A DNA stretch of 64,000 nt from Epiperipatus broadwayi (taxonomy: Eukaryota > Onychophora > Udeonychophora > Euonychophora > Peripatidae). Below the pieces are notes generated by a model that did not search any database, was not told the DNA's origin, and saw only the letters and a list, made by a program, of their open reading frames with translations. The position numbers were made by a program, and so were the translations under genes. Shown piece by piece: positions 46,441-59,805 of this stretch; the first letter of the stretch is position 1; each line of letters starts with the position of its first letter. The DNA is taken from the NCBI GenBank assembly GCA_028023455.1, contig JAQFVV010006294.1:1949001-2013000 (forward strand). The letters run 5' to 3'.

Positions 46441-48129
46441 GTCTGTTAAAATCCCCTATATTACAATATATTTTTAATAAATTACAGGTTTTTAATTTGT
46501 ATTGTATTATAAAACTAGATATTAAATTTTAGTTAAGATGACATTAGTTTATATTGCTTTTTTAAAATAAAAAAAATGCATTTATATTTGTATAAAATGC
46601 CTTCATTCTTTGCTATAAAAATATTAACTTTTAGTAATTAGTGAATCAATATAGCTTTGTTTGGCTCTCCTGATATGTAATAGTTAAATCCATTATGTAA
46701 AACATCTGTTAATGAGTACCAAAAGCTTAGTCTGATGTTTATTTTAAATTTATTGCTCAGGCTAATTCTTGTTATAACCAGAATTATATTATACAATATT
46801 AATTTATGCAATTATAGTAGTTTATTATATAACAAGAAAATAGAGGAGAAAATTATCGATCTATGGTAAATAAAGGCTAATATCTACATCATTATTGACC
46901 ACACTGGGCGGGGAGGGGATAGATAAGTTACACATTTTTTTATTACTCATCTCATGACAACATTAAATTTTAAAAAATTAAATTATTTTTGATAATATTC
47001 CACAATGAAGATAGGTAATATTATTTAAACTTAGTACAGTTAATACTACCTAATCAAAAGTTTCTAGTTTCTATTTAAGCATATTTGTTTCAGCTAGACC
47101 ATTTCCATACAACTAAATCATTATACAAGTAGACAAATGTGCAGTGTGATATAATGATCACATGTAAACAAGTTTCAACATTTATCTTTCAAAAAAGTTA
47201 TCTTCGCTGAACTGATTAATAGCAAGCCAAAATCTATGATTATAATAAAAATGCAAATTAAAAGATATATAAAGTTTATTATGAATATAGGTGAAACCAT
47301 CAAAGATAAAACCATGGACAAAATAAGATATACCATAGATCTTAAGTATGTTGTTTTGTAATTGTAAACAATAATGTATTGCATTGAAAAGAGTAAACAA
47401 CTACAACAGCTACTACTGACAGCAGAATAGCCATCTCCATCATGGCTACGATCATAGCTTAGCACATATTGATACTATATTTTGTAGACCATCAATTAAG
47501 AGAGCAAACAACTTCATAATTCTAACTCATATCTACTATGCAAGACAATCACATAAGATTAAAAAAACCTTAGATTCACTACTCTGCCAACAAGTGGGTA
47601 GTGAGGACTTTGTGGAGGATTTTCATTCTTTCTACCTCTAACTAAGAATATCTAAATAATCATTTCATTTTCCCATAAATATTATATAGACGGTTAAGTT
47701 GAAATCTTGAATTTATTCTATCCATTCTCAACTGGATGTACAAACAAATAGAAAAAAAATGAAACCATGGATATCGTATGTTATTCAATTTATTTAAATA
47801 TTTTTAATTCAACCTCGGGCTTAACACACATTAAAAACAATAAATGTAATAACGTAAAATATACATACATATAAAAATTAAAAGGTTGATCAATAAATAC
47901 ATATAAATTAATGTCTTTTATTTTTTAACTTTTATCTATATTGAGGGTGAAAAAAAATTATTGAATATGCACTCATTAAAGACTTTTTCAGTCACCTTTT
48001 TTTTTTTAAAAAAAAAGTGTTATAATGAATTACCAACTATTCACTACACATGGTCTAAGTTTATCTCCACATCAAACTTCATTTTATCAGTCTATCTTAT
48101 AAGTGGTCTCTTCTCTTAGTATCCAATTA
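46441..48129. other. No recognised gene
   Basis: AT-rich sequence with no supported feature. A minus-strand frame at 47175-47465 is hydrophobic by base composition only. Confidence 0.4.
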
Positions 48130-49130
48130 AAATCTTGTCAATTTATTATCTTTTAACAAGATGTTCATCCCAGTTCCATTTCAATCTCTTCTTTCAATGA
48201 TACCTGTTCGTTCTCTTATCCACATATTTCACTTTTTGATTCCTTCTTATAATTCCTAACGCTTCATACTCCATTGAATAGTCTGAAATCTTTTACTATT
48301 CTTACGTTAAGTACCTAAAACTCAATTTTATATGTGAGAACTGACAAATTTAAAATACTCCCTCTTAGTGTCATGTTTCCATCTGTTTTAATAATCTGAC
48401 CAAGGCATCTGTAATTATTTATTCTTTCACGGACGAGTCATAAGCTAGAAACTAGTGTGGGGTTATTGGATGAGTAGGCACTAGATAGTGATTTAAATGC
48501 ATAACTTTCTAGCATCTATTGATTATCATAGCTTACACTAGGTGGCACTGATATATGGAAATCATCAGTTTTAACAACTTGGGTGAGCACAAGATGGTCA
48601 TGTAATGTTTTAAGTTTAAAATAAATTTACACAATATACAGAAAGTAATTTGAAATATATCTAGAGTATATATATAGTTATCAATCTTTTCCATTAAATA
48701 CAACTTTTTATCATTTATCTAATTTATCTCTTTGAAGATTTCTTAAAGCTCTGAAGCATTATTTGCAAAAAAAAATCAATTGAAAAGTCTAAATGATGTG
48801 AATAATCTCCATTTATGTACACTCTTAAGTTTCCCTTTCAGACTTTTGTAAAACTGCTATAAAAGGTTTTGGATGTAATAATCCAACTTTTTATTGTTAT
48901 GTATGCTGATGCATTTGATATTCTTCAGAATAGCCAATCTATATACTGATGACCTAAAGCTTTAATCGCTATAGAAATGCTAATAGAATCAAATACTTTT
49001 TCATAATCTACAAAATAAATTGACAGTTCATATTCATGTCCTTTCTATAATCTTTCAATATTTGGATGAGATCCATTGTGCTAAATTCACTTTCAAATAG
49101 AACTTTAATTTTCAATTTGTGTCCAAATTT
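48130..49130 (-). pseudogene. RTE-type LINE remnant, interrupted
   Basis: On the minus strand the sequence parallels the LINE at 57437-59805. 48160-48425 corresponds to about 57660-58020, 48721-48900 to 58140-58310, and 48931-49120 to about 58430-58600, including the F-A-N-N-A-S-E-L-type block just after the catalytic site. All frames are destroyed. An F1 hammerhead-family fragment (48429-48620) interrupts it. Confidence 0.75.
48429..48620 (+). repeat. F1 hammerhead-family fragment inside the LINE remnant
   Basis: This matches the F1 unit from the ribozyme onward (GAAACTAGT, TATTGGATGAGTAGGCACTA, then TCTAGCATC...GATTAT). The core is degraded: CGGACGA for CUGACGA, and GUG for GUC. It is a single partial unit lying between two co-linear pieces of the LINE. 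Confidence 0.7.
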
Positions 49131-51580
49131 CATTGTCACTAGTCAGGCCAGCAATAACTGAAAAAGACCACTCAAAATATACTAAATACTAACCTGAGCT
49201 ATTACTAATAGTTGAGTATATTTAAAAAAAATTAAGTATTTAAAATGTATTTAAAGCATATTAAATTTTTTTTAAAAAAAACTAGTGAAAAAGCATTCAT
49301 CAAGAAAATGGCTTTATAAATAATTAACCAACAAATATTTATATGATTACTATAGGTCAATAGTTGAAAAATTTTACAAAACATTATCAAGGCTTTCAGA
49401 ATGGCTGTTATTCTAGTAAATATAAATTCATTACAAGTTATATAGTTTTAATCAACATACTGGTATAAATTACAAATATGAATAAAATATTGACTATTTC
49501 AGTTGATTTTGGTATATTGTTAGCTAGTACTATGGAAAATATTTAATTAGTATTTTTTAAAGAGAATTTTAAATTATAATCAAAATAAGAAAACCCATGT
49601 TTTGATATACAAATAATCAAACTATTCTTTGTCAGGACTGACTTTTTAACTTTCTTTAAAGCCTTTTTGATATGTAATAACAGTAGTGCTGCTTTGAAAA
49701 TGTTTTCAAGCTATTGCATGGTCTGTGTAAAACTTTTAAATAAATAAATGTCAGAATATATTATTTAAGGGAATATTTTAACAATTGGATTATTTTTGTT
49801 ATGATCATTTTGCTTAGACATTTAAGTTTATATAAAAATTCTCAAATTTTTGCAATTAAACTTATGTCTCATTTTAAAAACAAACTGGACTTACACAAAT
49901 CTGTAGAAATTTGCAGTAATCATTTTGTTAACCTCATTTCATTAGATGTATTGATAAATTTCAAATAGGAATAGTTTTGCTGTAATTTACATTTATGTAA
50001 AAAAAAATATCTAAAAATTGAACCCCTAATCAAAATAATATACTGTAATCCATTTTCTGAAACTAATTATAAAGCAACATTAAAGTCTATAAAGTTACAA
50101 GTTTGTGTGTTTTGTTAAGTAATGTTGCATGAAAATATATAATAAAAATTATTATTAAATGTCGAAAAAATTGGTAAATGAAGTTAATATTATTTAAGAA
50201 TCTGTATATGAGATATTAATTTTTATCATATATGTGTTTGAATAAAAAAGGATAATTGAAACCGGAATTCAACTGAAATTTTTTTAAAAACAACCCATAT
50301 CTGAGAATAAAATTGAGTCTAAAAATAAAATTTATACTGAATTTATCATAAAAATATAAATGTGAATCAAATTTAACAGAAATGCTGCAATTGAAGAATA
50401 AAGAATGCTTATGTAACAAACAAATAAAAAAAGTTGGTCAACCTCTAAAATTCAGTTTGATATTAAGCAATGCAGCTAAAAACATGGGGGATTAGCATGA
50501 GAAAACATTTTTTTATGCACATCAACTATACCAAAAACAAAATTAATTTCACAAATTTTGTTATATTCACAAACAATATATTTCAGCTGGAAGAAATGAA
50601 CATACATTATATATATTACACATAAAATAAGCATGGCCTAACTCTAAATGATGAGAAAAACCACTTTTCTTATAACAGGTTTGATCAAGATAAACGGTCA
50701 GCACAACCAGAATGGCATATGAATAAGTGTGATTTTTCTAAAGTGAATATCTGTATCTTGAAAATTAGTTAACAGAAATCACTTCTTAATTACTATGCTG
50801 TATATAAAAAATTCATCAATTCAGAACTTTTAATATTATTAGTTGAATATTAGACATGGTGGCTGGCAAAGTATTCTTGCTAAACGTAAGACATCTGACA
50901 AATTGTTTTCTCCATATGTGAAAGGCCAGTTTGACTTTACTGACAATGTAGCTGATTAAGACATTCTTGTGGATACATTTATTAAGCAAGAATTCAGGTA
51001 TTCCAACTGACTTTGAATATATTTTAAGTGTCAGTGGTATGCAAAAATTGTCAACTTATCTGTCAATTCAGACTCGATATAAATTAAATTCTAATTTTAA
51101 TGAAAATTTGTGTAGCAAATTTATCTTTTTCACAACAAAGGTCTATAATTAAATTAATTTATTATAATTTAAATTAACTCATAAATAAATAAAATTTAAT
51201 TTTCATTTTAAGTAATTACCTTTTGACTTTAGTGAATGGAATTTTTTTAACATACATTTTTTCAAAACAGTGAAATATCAAATTTGCATTTATAAGATTT
51301 CGGCTTGTAATTACATTTTGATCAAAAAGAAAACGTGGGCATCAGATTTTTTAAAAAAAGCAAAATTGAATACAAATCAATAAAATATCTGAACATTTTT
51401 TTTTGACAAATAGATACTTGTCCAAGACTTTTAAAAATTCAAATTTTAACGATGCAAAAAAGATTACAAAGGTATTAACATTTTTTGCACTATAAATGAA
51501 AGGATTGTTGAGCTTTAATCAAGTGAATATGAAATGTTTAAGTTTCATTTTTCAATCAATTTGATATAACATCACATGAT
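49131..51580. other. No recognised gene
   Basis: AT-rich. Short frames near 50860-51150 have no identifiable motif. Confidence 0.4.
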
Positions 51581-51587
51581 CACCAAT

Positions 51588-51740
51588 TTCATGAAAGTCA
51601 TAAACTAGAAGCCAGTCTGGGGATGTTGGGTGAGTAGGCACTAGATAGGGATTTTATGTACAAATCTTTCTGCATCCATAGACTATGAAGGCTTGCATTT
51701 GGTGGCACTACTGTATGGATAGTTTGGTACTCTTATTAAT
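51588..51740 (+). repeat. F1 hammerhead-family fragment
   Basis: The block starting with a degraded core (AUGAAAG ... AGAAGCCAGUC) continues GGGTGAGTAGGCACTAGATA and GGGATTTTATG, then the GCATCCATAGACTAT segment, matching the F1 unit after its ribozyme. It is an isolated, truncated copy. Confidence 0.7.
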
Positions 51741-52262
51741 TTGATATATTATGACCCAATAAGTAAATTATCAAATGGATCAAATAAAATTTACTTCTAC
51801 TAAATTCTTTTTCCTGGAAACCATTTTCTTAGAAAATATAATCAATATTAATTTGACAATTGCTTTTTCCAGCTAACAAAAATACAAAATTAAATTTGTT
51901 AAATCAATATTTTTTGCATTAGAACAAAATTTAATCATTTATACTCGGGCCATTTTTAAAGTATTCAAGGAAGCTAGCAATTTCAACTTTTATTCAATTA
52001 TTCAATGGTTGCAAAATGGACCTCCAGTACGACTTCTGTTTGACTAACTGGAAATTACGACTTTCAGCTGAGTTTGTGCGTAAATGGTAAACGTCATACA
52101 TACGGGACTTATTTCTTCTTTTTTTGTGCCATTTTGTTTTCTACAAGAACATGTAAAAAAAAATTTTCTACGATCATTTTTAGATTTTTTTATGAATATT
52201 TTATAAAGTGAAGGGTACTTAAAATGTTTATCATTTTAGATATGTAAAAAAGTTATTTCACA

Positions 52263-52800
52263 ATGAATACCAGTGAATTTAGTTCTGATTCCGATTTTCC
52301 TATTGTAGACGTCTGCGATTCTGGGCCTCCTTTTAGCAGCTCATCCAATGAATGTCTTTTTGATAGTTCAAACAATGAAGTAGCTGCAGCACCCAAAAAT
52401 AAAAAAAATAAGTCATCAGTAAGAAATGTCAGGATGGCTACTGAACTGACGCCTGGACCTTCATCTCGACCGGACTCGGATGTTTCTGGATAACGTTCAA
52501 GGGCACCCGTGAGTATGCAATTACTGCTTTTTATTATTTGATAAAAAAATGTATGAATATATATATGCAGAGACAAATAAATATGCTGTTGAAGGGAAAA
52601 AAGTTCGAAATCGGGGTAATCTGTCGCCCCGTGAACTAGATGCATTTTTTGGCATGATTATAAATACAAATAGTGTATCACGCGTGACCAAGTTTGATTT
52701 CATCTGGTCTACGGACGAATATTTGCATCAGCTCGGACTTGCTTAAGTTATGACCCGCAATCGATTTATGTTAATTTTAGGCAATTTACATTTGTGATAG
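52263..52800 (+). pseudogene. piggyBac-type transposase, N-terminal part (broken)
   Basis: The first frame (52263-52493) is an acidic, serine-rich N-terminus typical of PGBD proteins (E-F-S-S-D-S-D-F ... S-R-P-D-S-D-V-S-G). The second (52549-52746) gives E-T-N-K-Y-A, L-S-P-R-E-L-D-A-F-F-G-M-I-I-N and I-W-S-T-D-E-Y. After a stop, M-T-R-N-R-F-M-L-I-L-G-N-L-H follows, the M-S-x-x-R-F ... H motif of DDE_Tnp_1_7. The catalytic aspartates downstream are not found. Terminal repeats were not located. Confidence 0.7.
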
Positions 52801-52982
52801 TAAAACCATGCCACCAATTACTAGTGATAAGTTTAATAGAATTTATAAAATCAGGCCTATTATTTTATTTACATGATTGTTCATTTATCGCATGATTATA
52901 GTAACATTGTACTCTTGTTGCAATTTTGTAATCTCATGATTTTTGAAGTTTTAAAGGTGAAACAAATGTATTTTTATGTATG

Positions 52983-53215
52983 TACAAGTTTATTCTACAC
53001 AACTGGAATCTCATGTATTACAGGATATTTTATACAGACTTTCTGGCTTCCTCAATCCATCCACTGCGTTAGTGCCGTGTATTTGAACTCAGCCTTTCTT
53101 CATATCTTTTATGCAAAATAATAAATATATTTCTGTACAAGTTTATTCTACACAACTGGAATCTCATGTAATATAGGACATTTTATACAGACTTTCTGGC
53201 TTCCTCAATCCATCC
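52983..53215. repeat. Tandem duplication, about 100-120 bp units
   Basis: The block from TACAAGTTTATTCTACACAA to CCTCAATCCATCCA occurs at 52983 and 53136, offset 153 bp, with few differences over the first 90 bp. Function unknown. Confidence 0.85.
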
Positions 53216-53259
53216 AGTATTACAGCACCATGTATCTTTCTTCCACACATGTAATCATT

Positions 53260-54630
53260 ATTCATAATAAAAAAAAAAATTATCTTTACTGATTTTTTTT
53301 TTTTTTAATACACTATTGTTACTTTTTTCTCACTAAAAACCATTCATATTGTTAATATACTTCTGCACAAATGAACACATCTGGCTCTAGAATGAAAATG
53401 AACCACAGCAAGGCCGCTGTTTTAGTAATTTTCTCAGTGAAAAATTACCCCAGATAAAACTTCCAATATACCTTTTTTTTTTGTAATTTTGTGACGAATG
53501 TGATGAAGCTGTCATATTATCATTTGAATTTCAAAATTTAGGATTTGTGAATCAGTATAAAAATAAACATTCTTAAAACTATTAAAAATATTTTTTTTCT
53601 TAACTTTTTCCTTATGAAATGACTATTTTAACAGCTTCATTACATTCTTTCATATATGACCTTTTTTGTAATGTATGTCTTTATATTTTTTACATTCAAA
53701 CATAAAATATCTAAGTTATTAGAGTTAGGGTAAATTTTTCTAAGAATTAAAAATGGCCGCCTGGATTTCAGAGTTAATATTTTTAAAATTTGAGATTTTT
53801 GCTACAATATAAAATATGTAGTCTCAATAGAAAGGAATATATATATTCAGTAATTATATATATTTTGAGGCATTTATTTTTAATAAAACACACTGCTTTA
53901 TCAAAGTTCCAGATTGATTCAATCTATGTTGTGGAAATTTAAACTCACAGCTGCCATGAAAAGTCGCAAATGAAGTTTAAGGCATTTATTTGTGACAGAT
54001 AGTGTGAAGGCTGCTTTACCCAGATCGCAATTATTTTTCCTCACTAATTTAGACAGTTACACAGAAAATAAGCCTAAATTCGAGTAAATTACATAAGTAT
54101 ATAAGAGATTCAAAATGAAATGTTTAGTCGCAAAAGAAAAAAAAGTGACATTAAAGACTGCAATGACCCAATACTGACTATTTTTCATTAAGATACTGTG
54201 ACAACATAATTGTGTTACACTGAAAGTATTAATTATGACCAAAAAAACTTGTTGACATGTATTTTATTATTTTATTTCAAAGGCGTATATCTAAACAAAA
54301 AAAATCATTAATAGTATAATAATTACATTTTTGAAAATATATTTTAAATGGCATTATTTTTTAAAACTGTTAATGATAAAAACATATAAATATGTAAAAT
54401 ATATTACGAAAACTAAAATATTTACTTAAATACATTTTTATTGTTACAATTTTGCAAACCGTCAATAAAAAATATAGAAAAATCTGTTGAACTGTGAACA
54501 TTTATGCTAATGGATTTATGAGAATATTTTTAACCAAAATACACAACATTTAAAAAAAAAAAAGGAAATAGATTTACCCCTTCCCCCCCTTTTTCGGGGT
54601 GAATTATTTTAAACAAAAAAAAAAAAACAA
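53260..54630. other. Downstream flank of the cyclophilin gene; no gene seen
   Basis: AT-rich sequence with poly-A/T runs and a CCCCTTCCCCCCC run near 54580. Nothing supported. Confidence 0.4.
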
Positions 54631-54636
54631 TTTATT
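54631..54636 (-). terminator. Candidate polyadenylation signal AATAAA for cyclophilin
   Basis: A minus-strand AATAAA lies about 275 bp downstream of the cyclophilin stop codon. In such AT-rich DNA the hexamer is common, so this is only a candidate. Confidence 0.35.
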
Positions 54637-54909
54637 CATGATATCACATTACAATTTTGAATTTTAAAAATATATATTGGAATTTAAAAAAAAAAAAAAA
54701 ACACTAGTTTTTCTTTATAAAAGAAAAGAAAAAATGATCAAGGATGTACATATTGGTAATTTGATTAGTATAATGCTGTTGTCAAAAGTTTAAAATATTA
54801 TTCTAATTAACTAGATTAAATATGAAAACTAAAATCTTAATAAAAAGAAAAAAAAAGCAGTAAAGATTGTACAAAAATGATCATTTTTCACAACTAGTTA
54901 AAATTGCAT

Positions 54910-55045
54910 TTAAGACAGTTGACCACAATCAGCAACAACGATTTTCTTATTAGTCTTTCCATTTTGACTTCCATAACCTTCAATTTTTTTAGCAACATCC
55001 ATGCCATCAACTACACTTCCAAACACTACATGCTTGCCATCAAGC
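54910..55045 (-). CDS. PPIA: Cyclophilin A-like peptidyl-prolyl isomerase, last coding exon
   Basis: Reading begins at an AG acceptor after a long polypyrimidine run (minus strand, boundary 55045/55046). The first base G completes the Trp codon split across the intron. Forty-four residues follow, [10 protein letters not shown] ... [10 protein letters not shown], then TAA at 54912-54910. L-D-G-K-H contains the Leu122 and His126 active-site positions of human cyclophilin A, and the ending A-D-C-G-Q-L is characteristic of that family. The enzyme interconverts cis and trans prolyl bonds during protein folding. Intron structure and an intact frame argue against a processed pseudogene. A mitochondrial cyclophilin (PPIF-type) is a possible alternative because the N-terminus is out of view. 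Confidence 0.93.
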
Positions 55046-55274
55046 CTAAAAAAAAAAAAAAAAAACACTTGTAAATTTTTTTTCCTTAAAAAATATAAAT
55101 GTTAATTTTTAATAATGTTAATCTTCATTAATTACTAAAATAAAAGGCATTTGAAAATTAGTTAAATGGGGGAAAAGCACTTTTTTTTGCTGAAAAATCT
55201 ATATGCCATGACATGATTAAGCTCATATAATGAGTCAGTAATATACAAAATATACAAGCATTCAAGTTATATAG

Positions 55275-55740
55275 CAGGCATGCCCAAACTATAGTTCACT
55301 AGCCACATGTGGCTCTCCAAATGGTCCAATATGACTAACAAAAATTTTGAAATAAAATGTGGCAATTTTGACTTTATGTTGTCTACTTCTATACTTTTAT
55401 TGTTACTGTTTCTAGGAAATGTAATGCATTCTACGGTTCAATTTTTGTTTGGACTTTGTTAAATATTATTATTTTTTATACAGATTTGATTTGAATGTTG
55501 TAGAGTTCTACTTTCACTTTTGAATATTGACTTCCACTATTTTAATCATGAAATACAGTTAATTTTCCTCAATAATGAAGTTTATAAAATAAAAACAGAG
55601 AACAACTGATAAATGAACATTTTTGTTAAATCAGATATAATCACCTGTGAATAGTAAATAATTTTTTCCTGATCTTAAAAAAATGTGTCTGTTTAATACT
55701 TCAAAAATTTAACTGTGGCTCTTGAATCCATCTTAATTCT
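55275..55740. mobile_element. hAT-like fragment
   Basis: The start CAGGCATGCCCAAACT followed by CACATGTGGCTCT, and an opposite-end-like CTGTGGCTCTTGAATC near 55713, resemble hAT subterminal sequence. A matching right terminus and target duplication were not found, so limits are approximate. Confidence 0.4.
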
Positions 55741-57448
55741 AACATGCGATTCTTACAGACATGAACTTTAGCTAATCTGTTATATGACATATTTGGTTGT
55801 CTCTAGCATATATTTATTCATTTTATAAGATGCTTCCCCAATATGAGATTGTCTCATACCCTTACAGTGATAATCAAACATGATAGTACAACTGTCTGTT
55901 TTACAAAGAAAATAAAATTATAAAAATTAAAATAAAATTCTAAAATTACAAAGTATTAAATACATAAAATATATTCTTGACATTCTGAAATAAATTATTT
56001 AATTTTGAAGTCTCTTTTTGCTTAATAAATTTATTTTTGATTCTGACAAAAATATAAATGCAACAAAATAAAATAAAACATTTGGTAGAAATGAAAATAT
56101 AGAATTATAAATAAATTTTAATATATGTTGTATCTAAAAGAAAAAAAAAAAAGAAATTATACTTTTCCTTAATCAAAAAAAAACAAACAAACATTTTATC
56201 CATCTAGATATTTGCGCTACACGTGATAAAAATAGAAAAATATTCCCATAAGATTACAGAATTGAAAAGCTGCTAATAGCAGAACTTTACACGCTGACTG
56301 GAGTAGTAGATGTACGAGATAATCTTGGGTATTGAAAACCAGCATCAGGTACATATAAAATTCAAACAATAGAATTAAATGAAAGTTAAAGGCAATCAGT
56401 ATATATTTGTCCATCTAATAACAAAAATAATTTCATAGTTAGCTATATGTAGTAGCTATCTCTATATGTACAAAAGCACAGACACAAAAGGAAATGGAAG
56501 CCATATGTAAAAACCCAGACAAAAGAGAAATCTGTTGATAGAGGAATTCCAGAATACAATTATCTAAATATGAGACCGATTAAAGAAATTCTTGTTAATA
56601 CAAGAGCTTAGGTTCCATATTTATGTAAACTGCATATTTTTCAAAATACTCCAAAATACTAAATCAATATCTTGTTTTAATTAAAATGGTAAATATCTTT
56701 GAATAAAGATAACAGGTGGCTAATAGAACAAGATGGCAAAACGTTGAATTTAGAAAATAAAGCAATATCCCAATTTAGACAAAAAAAAATTTGAGTAAGA
56801 TTTTTTTAATTTTATTATGCAAATTTTCATAAGATTAACAATTATATATAGATAATAGGGTAATCTTCACAAATATATTTCTTGACAATTATTTTATGCT
56901 AAATAGAATAAAACTGGAAACTTTAACTGAGTTGGGGCAAGCACAGAAAAAATGTATATATTATGTAAATAATTTAAATTAGAAGTGAAAAGCAAATTAA
57001 AATTAAGAACTGAAATACTTTTTTTTTGGTAAACAAATGTGTGCATAACTGCCCTACTTATATCCATTTACCACACACATATACAAATAATTTAGCCTAT
57101 AATTAACAAGGAAGATTGAAATATTTTCATATTAAAGCATGTATGAATATGTATATCCTATCTTAATCCACTCAAATATAAATAATTTAGCTATAAATGA
57201 CAAATTAAAATCAGTAATTGAAATAGGTTTGTATTATTAAATGCATGTGTGCGCTGTTTCATTTGCTATTATGTATAAAACAATAAATTTAAGACAAAAT
57301 TATTAAATGAAATATTTTTGTATTACCAAATACGTGCATAAATATATGTAGAAAATACATTTTTTTCATACACATTATTGATTTCTAATTTATAAAATAA
57401 AAATGTTAAGACTTCTGCTTTCTTAGTCATTAGATTACATCATCATCA

Positions 57449-59022
57449 TCAACCATTATCAATCCACTGCAGGATGAAGGTCTCTCCAAGTTTAATCCAT
57501 CTTCTCTGATCTTTAGCTTCTCTTTTCCACAACACCCCTGCACATTTTCTTATTTCATCCATCCATCTCACATGTGGTCTCTTTCTGGGTCTTTTACAAT
57601 CTCTTGGAATCCAGTTTAAAATTTCAATTGTCCATCTATTATCATTTCTTCTAGCAATATGTCCAGCCCAACTCCATTTCAATCTTTTAATTTTTTCAAT
57701 AAGGTCAGTAACACCTGTTTGTTGTCTTACCCATACATTGCGTTTTCGGTCTCTTCTTGTTACTCCCAACATACATCTCTCCATACTCCTTTGAGTGGTC
57801 TGAAGTCTCTGTATTGCTCTTCTATTAAGTGTCCAAGTCTCAGATCTATAAGTAAGAACTGGTAAAACACGTTAAAAACCATTCTTTTCAAACACATAGG
57901 CATATTTCCTTTTAGTATCAAGTTATTTCTACTAAAAGCACTCCAACCAAGTTTAATTCTATGATTAATTTCCTCCATTATGTTTCCATCTGTATTAATA
58001 ATCTGACCTAAGTATTTGTAACTGTTAACTTCTAATTCTTCATAATCAATCTTTATTTTCATATTTTGAGCAAATCGATTAAACATTACTTTAATCTTTT
58101 TAACATTTATCTTTAGTCCTACTTTTCTACTTTCATCGGCTAACTCCTGCAACATTTCCTGCAGCTCTGAAGCATTATTTGCAAAAACAACTACATCATC
58201 TGCAAAATCTAAATGACTTAAATACTCTCCATTTACTTTCATTCCTTTAGTTTCCCATTTTAATCCACAAAATACTTCTTGCAGCACTGCTGTAAAAAGT
58301 TTTGGAGATATGGAGTCACCTTGCCTTACACCTTTCTCAATGTTGATTTTTCCAGTATCATTATGTAATCTAATTGTTGCTGTTGCATTTTTATAAATAT
58401 TCTTTAAAATATGACAATATCCTGGATCTATACCTTGATGATCCACTGCTTTAATCACTGAAGAAATGTGTATAGAATCGAATGCCTTTTCATAATCTAC
58501 AAATCCAAAACATAATGACAACTCATATTCATTTGTCCTTTCTATGACTTCTCTCAATACCTGGATATGATCTATTGTACTAAAACCACTTTTAAATCCA
58601 GCTTGTTCTCTTGGTTGGTGGAAATCCAAAGTTCTTTGTAGACGAGTTGTAATTATCTTGGTAAAAATTTTATATAAAACTGATAAAAGGCTGATAGGTC
58701 TGTAATTTCTAATATCTTCTTTATCACCTTTTTTAAATATTAATATTATTACTGCATTCTTCCAATCTTCCGATACATCTTTATCATTTAGACATTTGGT
58801 ATATAACTTTGCTAAAATTGTTTCTATTTCTTCACCTCCTTCTTTTAATATATCAATTATAATTCCATCATTTCCTGGAGTCTTTCCTTTCTTCATACAT
58901 TTAATTGCATGTCTCACTTCTTCATTTAAAATTCTGGGCAATTCGGAAGATGTAATAGATATAGGAGGTACTTGTTCTTTATTACTATATAATTCTTGAT
59001 AAAAATCTTCTACCAATTTCAT
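57449..59022 (-). pseudogene. RTE reverse transcriptase and C-terminal domain (frameshift near 57770)
   Basis: The 420-residue frame at 57760-59022, open further upstream to about 59110, has the full order of RT motifs. These are K-K-G-D-K-E-D-I-R-N-Y-R-P-I-S-L-L, Q-A-G-F-K-S-G-F-S-T-I-D-H, F-V-D-Y-E-K-A-F-D-S-I, G-V-R-Q-G-D-S-I-S-P-K-L-F and the catalytic F-A-D-D. The C-terminal domain continues in another frame at 57449-57784: M-L-G-V-T-R-R-D-R, W-A-G-H-I-A-R-R and W-M-D-E-I-R-K. The enzyme would prime reverse transcription at an endonuclease nick. The single frameshift separates the two parts, and RT residues look intact. Confidence 0.85.
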
Positions 59023-59215
59023 GATGTCATTTCTCTTTTTAGTAATAATTCCATCTTTTTTTCTTATTGCAGATATAAATTTCCTACCAATACCAAAATG
59101 TTGTTTAACATTCTTGAGACTTATTTTCTTCTACAGCTTTCCTTGCTATTTCACAGTTATACTTTCTTATATCATTTTCAACTCTTTTCCGTACCATTTT
59201 ACAAAATTCGAGATA

Positions 59216-59805
59216 TTAGATTCTTTTTAATACATCATTTTTGTATATCTTCATATTCCTTCTTTTCTTCATAAATTCTCTAATCTCAGTAGAAATTTTA
59301 TTAGTCAATTGCTGCTTTTTTCTACCAGCTATCTTTGTTGCAGTTTTCAAAAGTGTATCAGTTATTTTCATATTAATTTCATTCAAATCTGAATCATGTT
59401 CAAAATCTCCTAACACTTGAAACCTATTTGTAAGTTCTAATTTAAATTCATTAGAATGTTTCTGAAGATTAGGAATATCAACTGTAAATATTGTTTTTCT
59501 CAATAATTTTTGTCTCTCTAGTTTTACATTAACACGTAACTTACACCTTACTAATCGATGATCACTTCCTGTGTTAAATTTATTAAGAACATTACAATCT
59601 TGAAATATGTATTTCCTGTTAGTCAAAATATAATCCAATTCTGCTGTACCTTCATTTGGATGCTTCCATGTCCATTTCCTTTTAACATTTTTCTCAAAAA
59701 ATGAATTCATAATATAAAGTTTTTCTTTTTCTGCAAACTCCACAAGTCTATGTCCTCTCTCATTTCTATTACCATAACCAAAATTACCTACAGCATATAC
59801 AATAT
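59216..59805 (-). pseudogene. RTE APE-type endonuclease, C-terminal part
   Basis: The open frame 59216-59743 and upstream bases carry the end of an apurinic-type endonuclease: N-E-R-G-H-R-L-V-E-F-A, L-D-Y-I-L-T-N-R and the catalytic S-D-H-R-L-V. A connecting linker follows. The N-terminal half is missing, so the LINE copy is truncated near 59805, as usual after incomplete reverse transcription. A frameshift near 59120-59216 separates this from the reverse transcriptase. Confidence 0.75.

Larger units (their letters stand above)
57437..59805 (-). mobile_element. RTE-type LINE, 5'-truncated, one main frameshift
   Basis: On the minus strand it runs from an endonuclease remnant through a reverse transcriptase to a 3' tail of ATG/GAT trinucleotides (plus-strand CATCATCATCATC at 57439-57451). 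Simple trinucleotide tails and a single endonuclease-reverse transcriptase ORF are typical of the RTE clade. It lies in the cyclophilin intron in the same orientation as the gene. It is far better preserved than the related fragments at 15357 and 48130, so it is younger. Confidence 0.85.
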
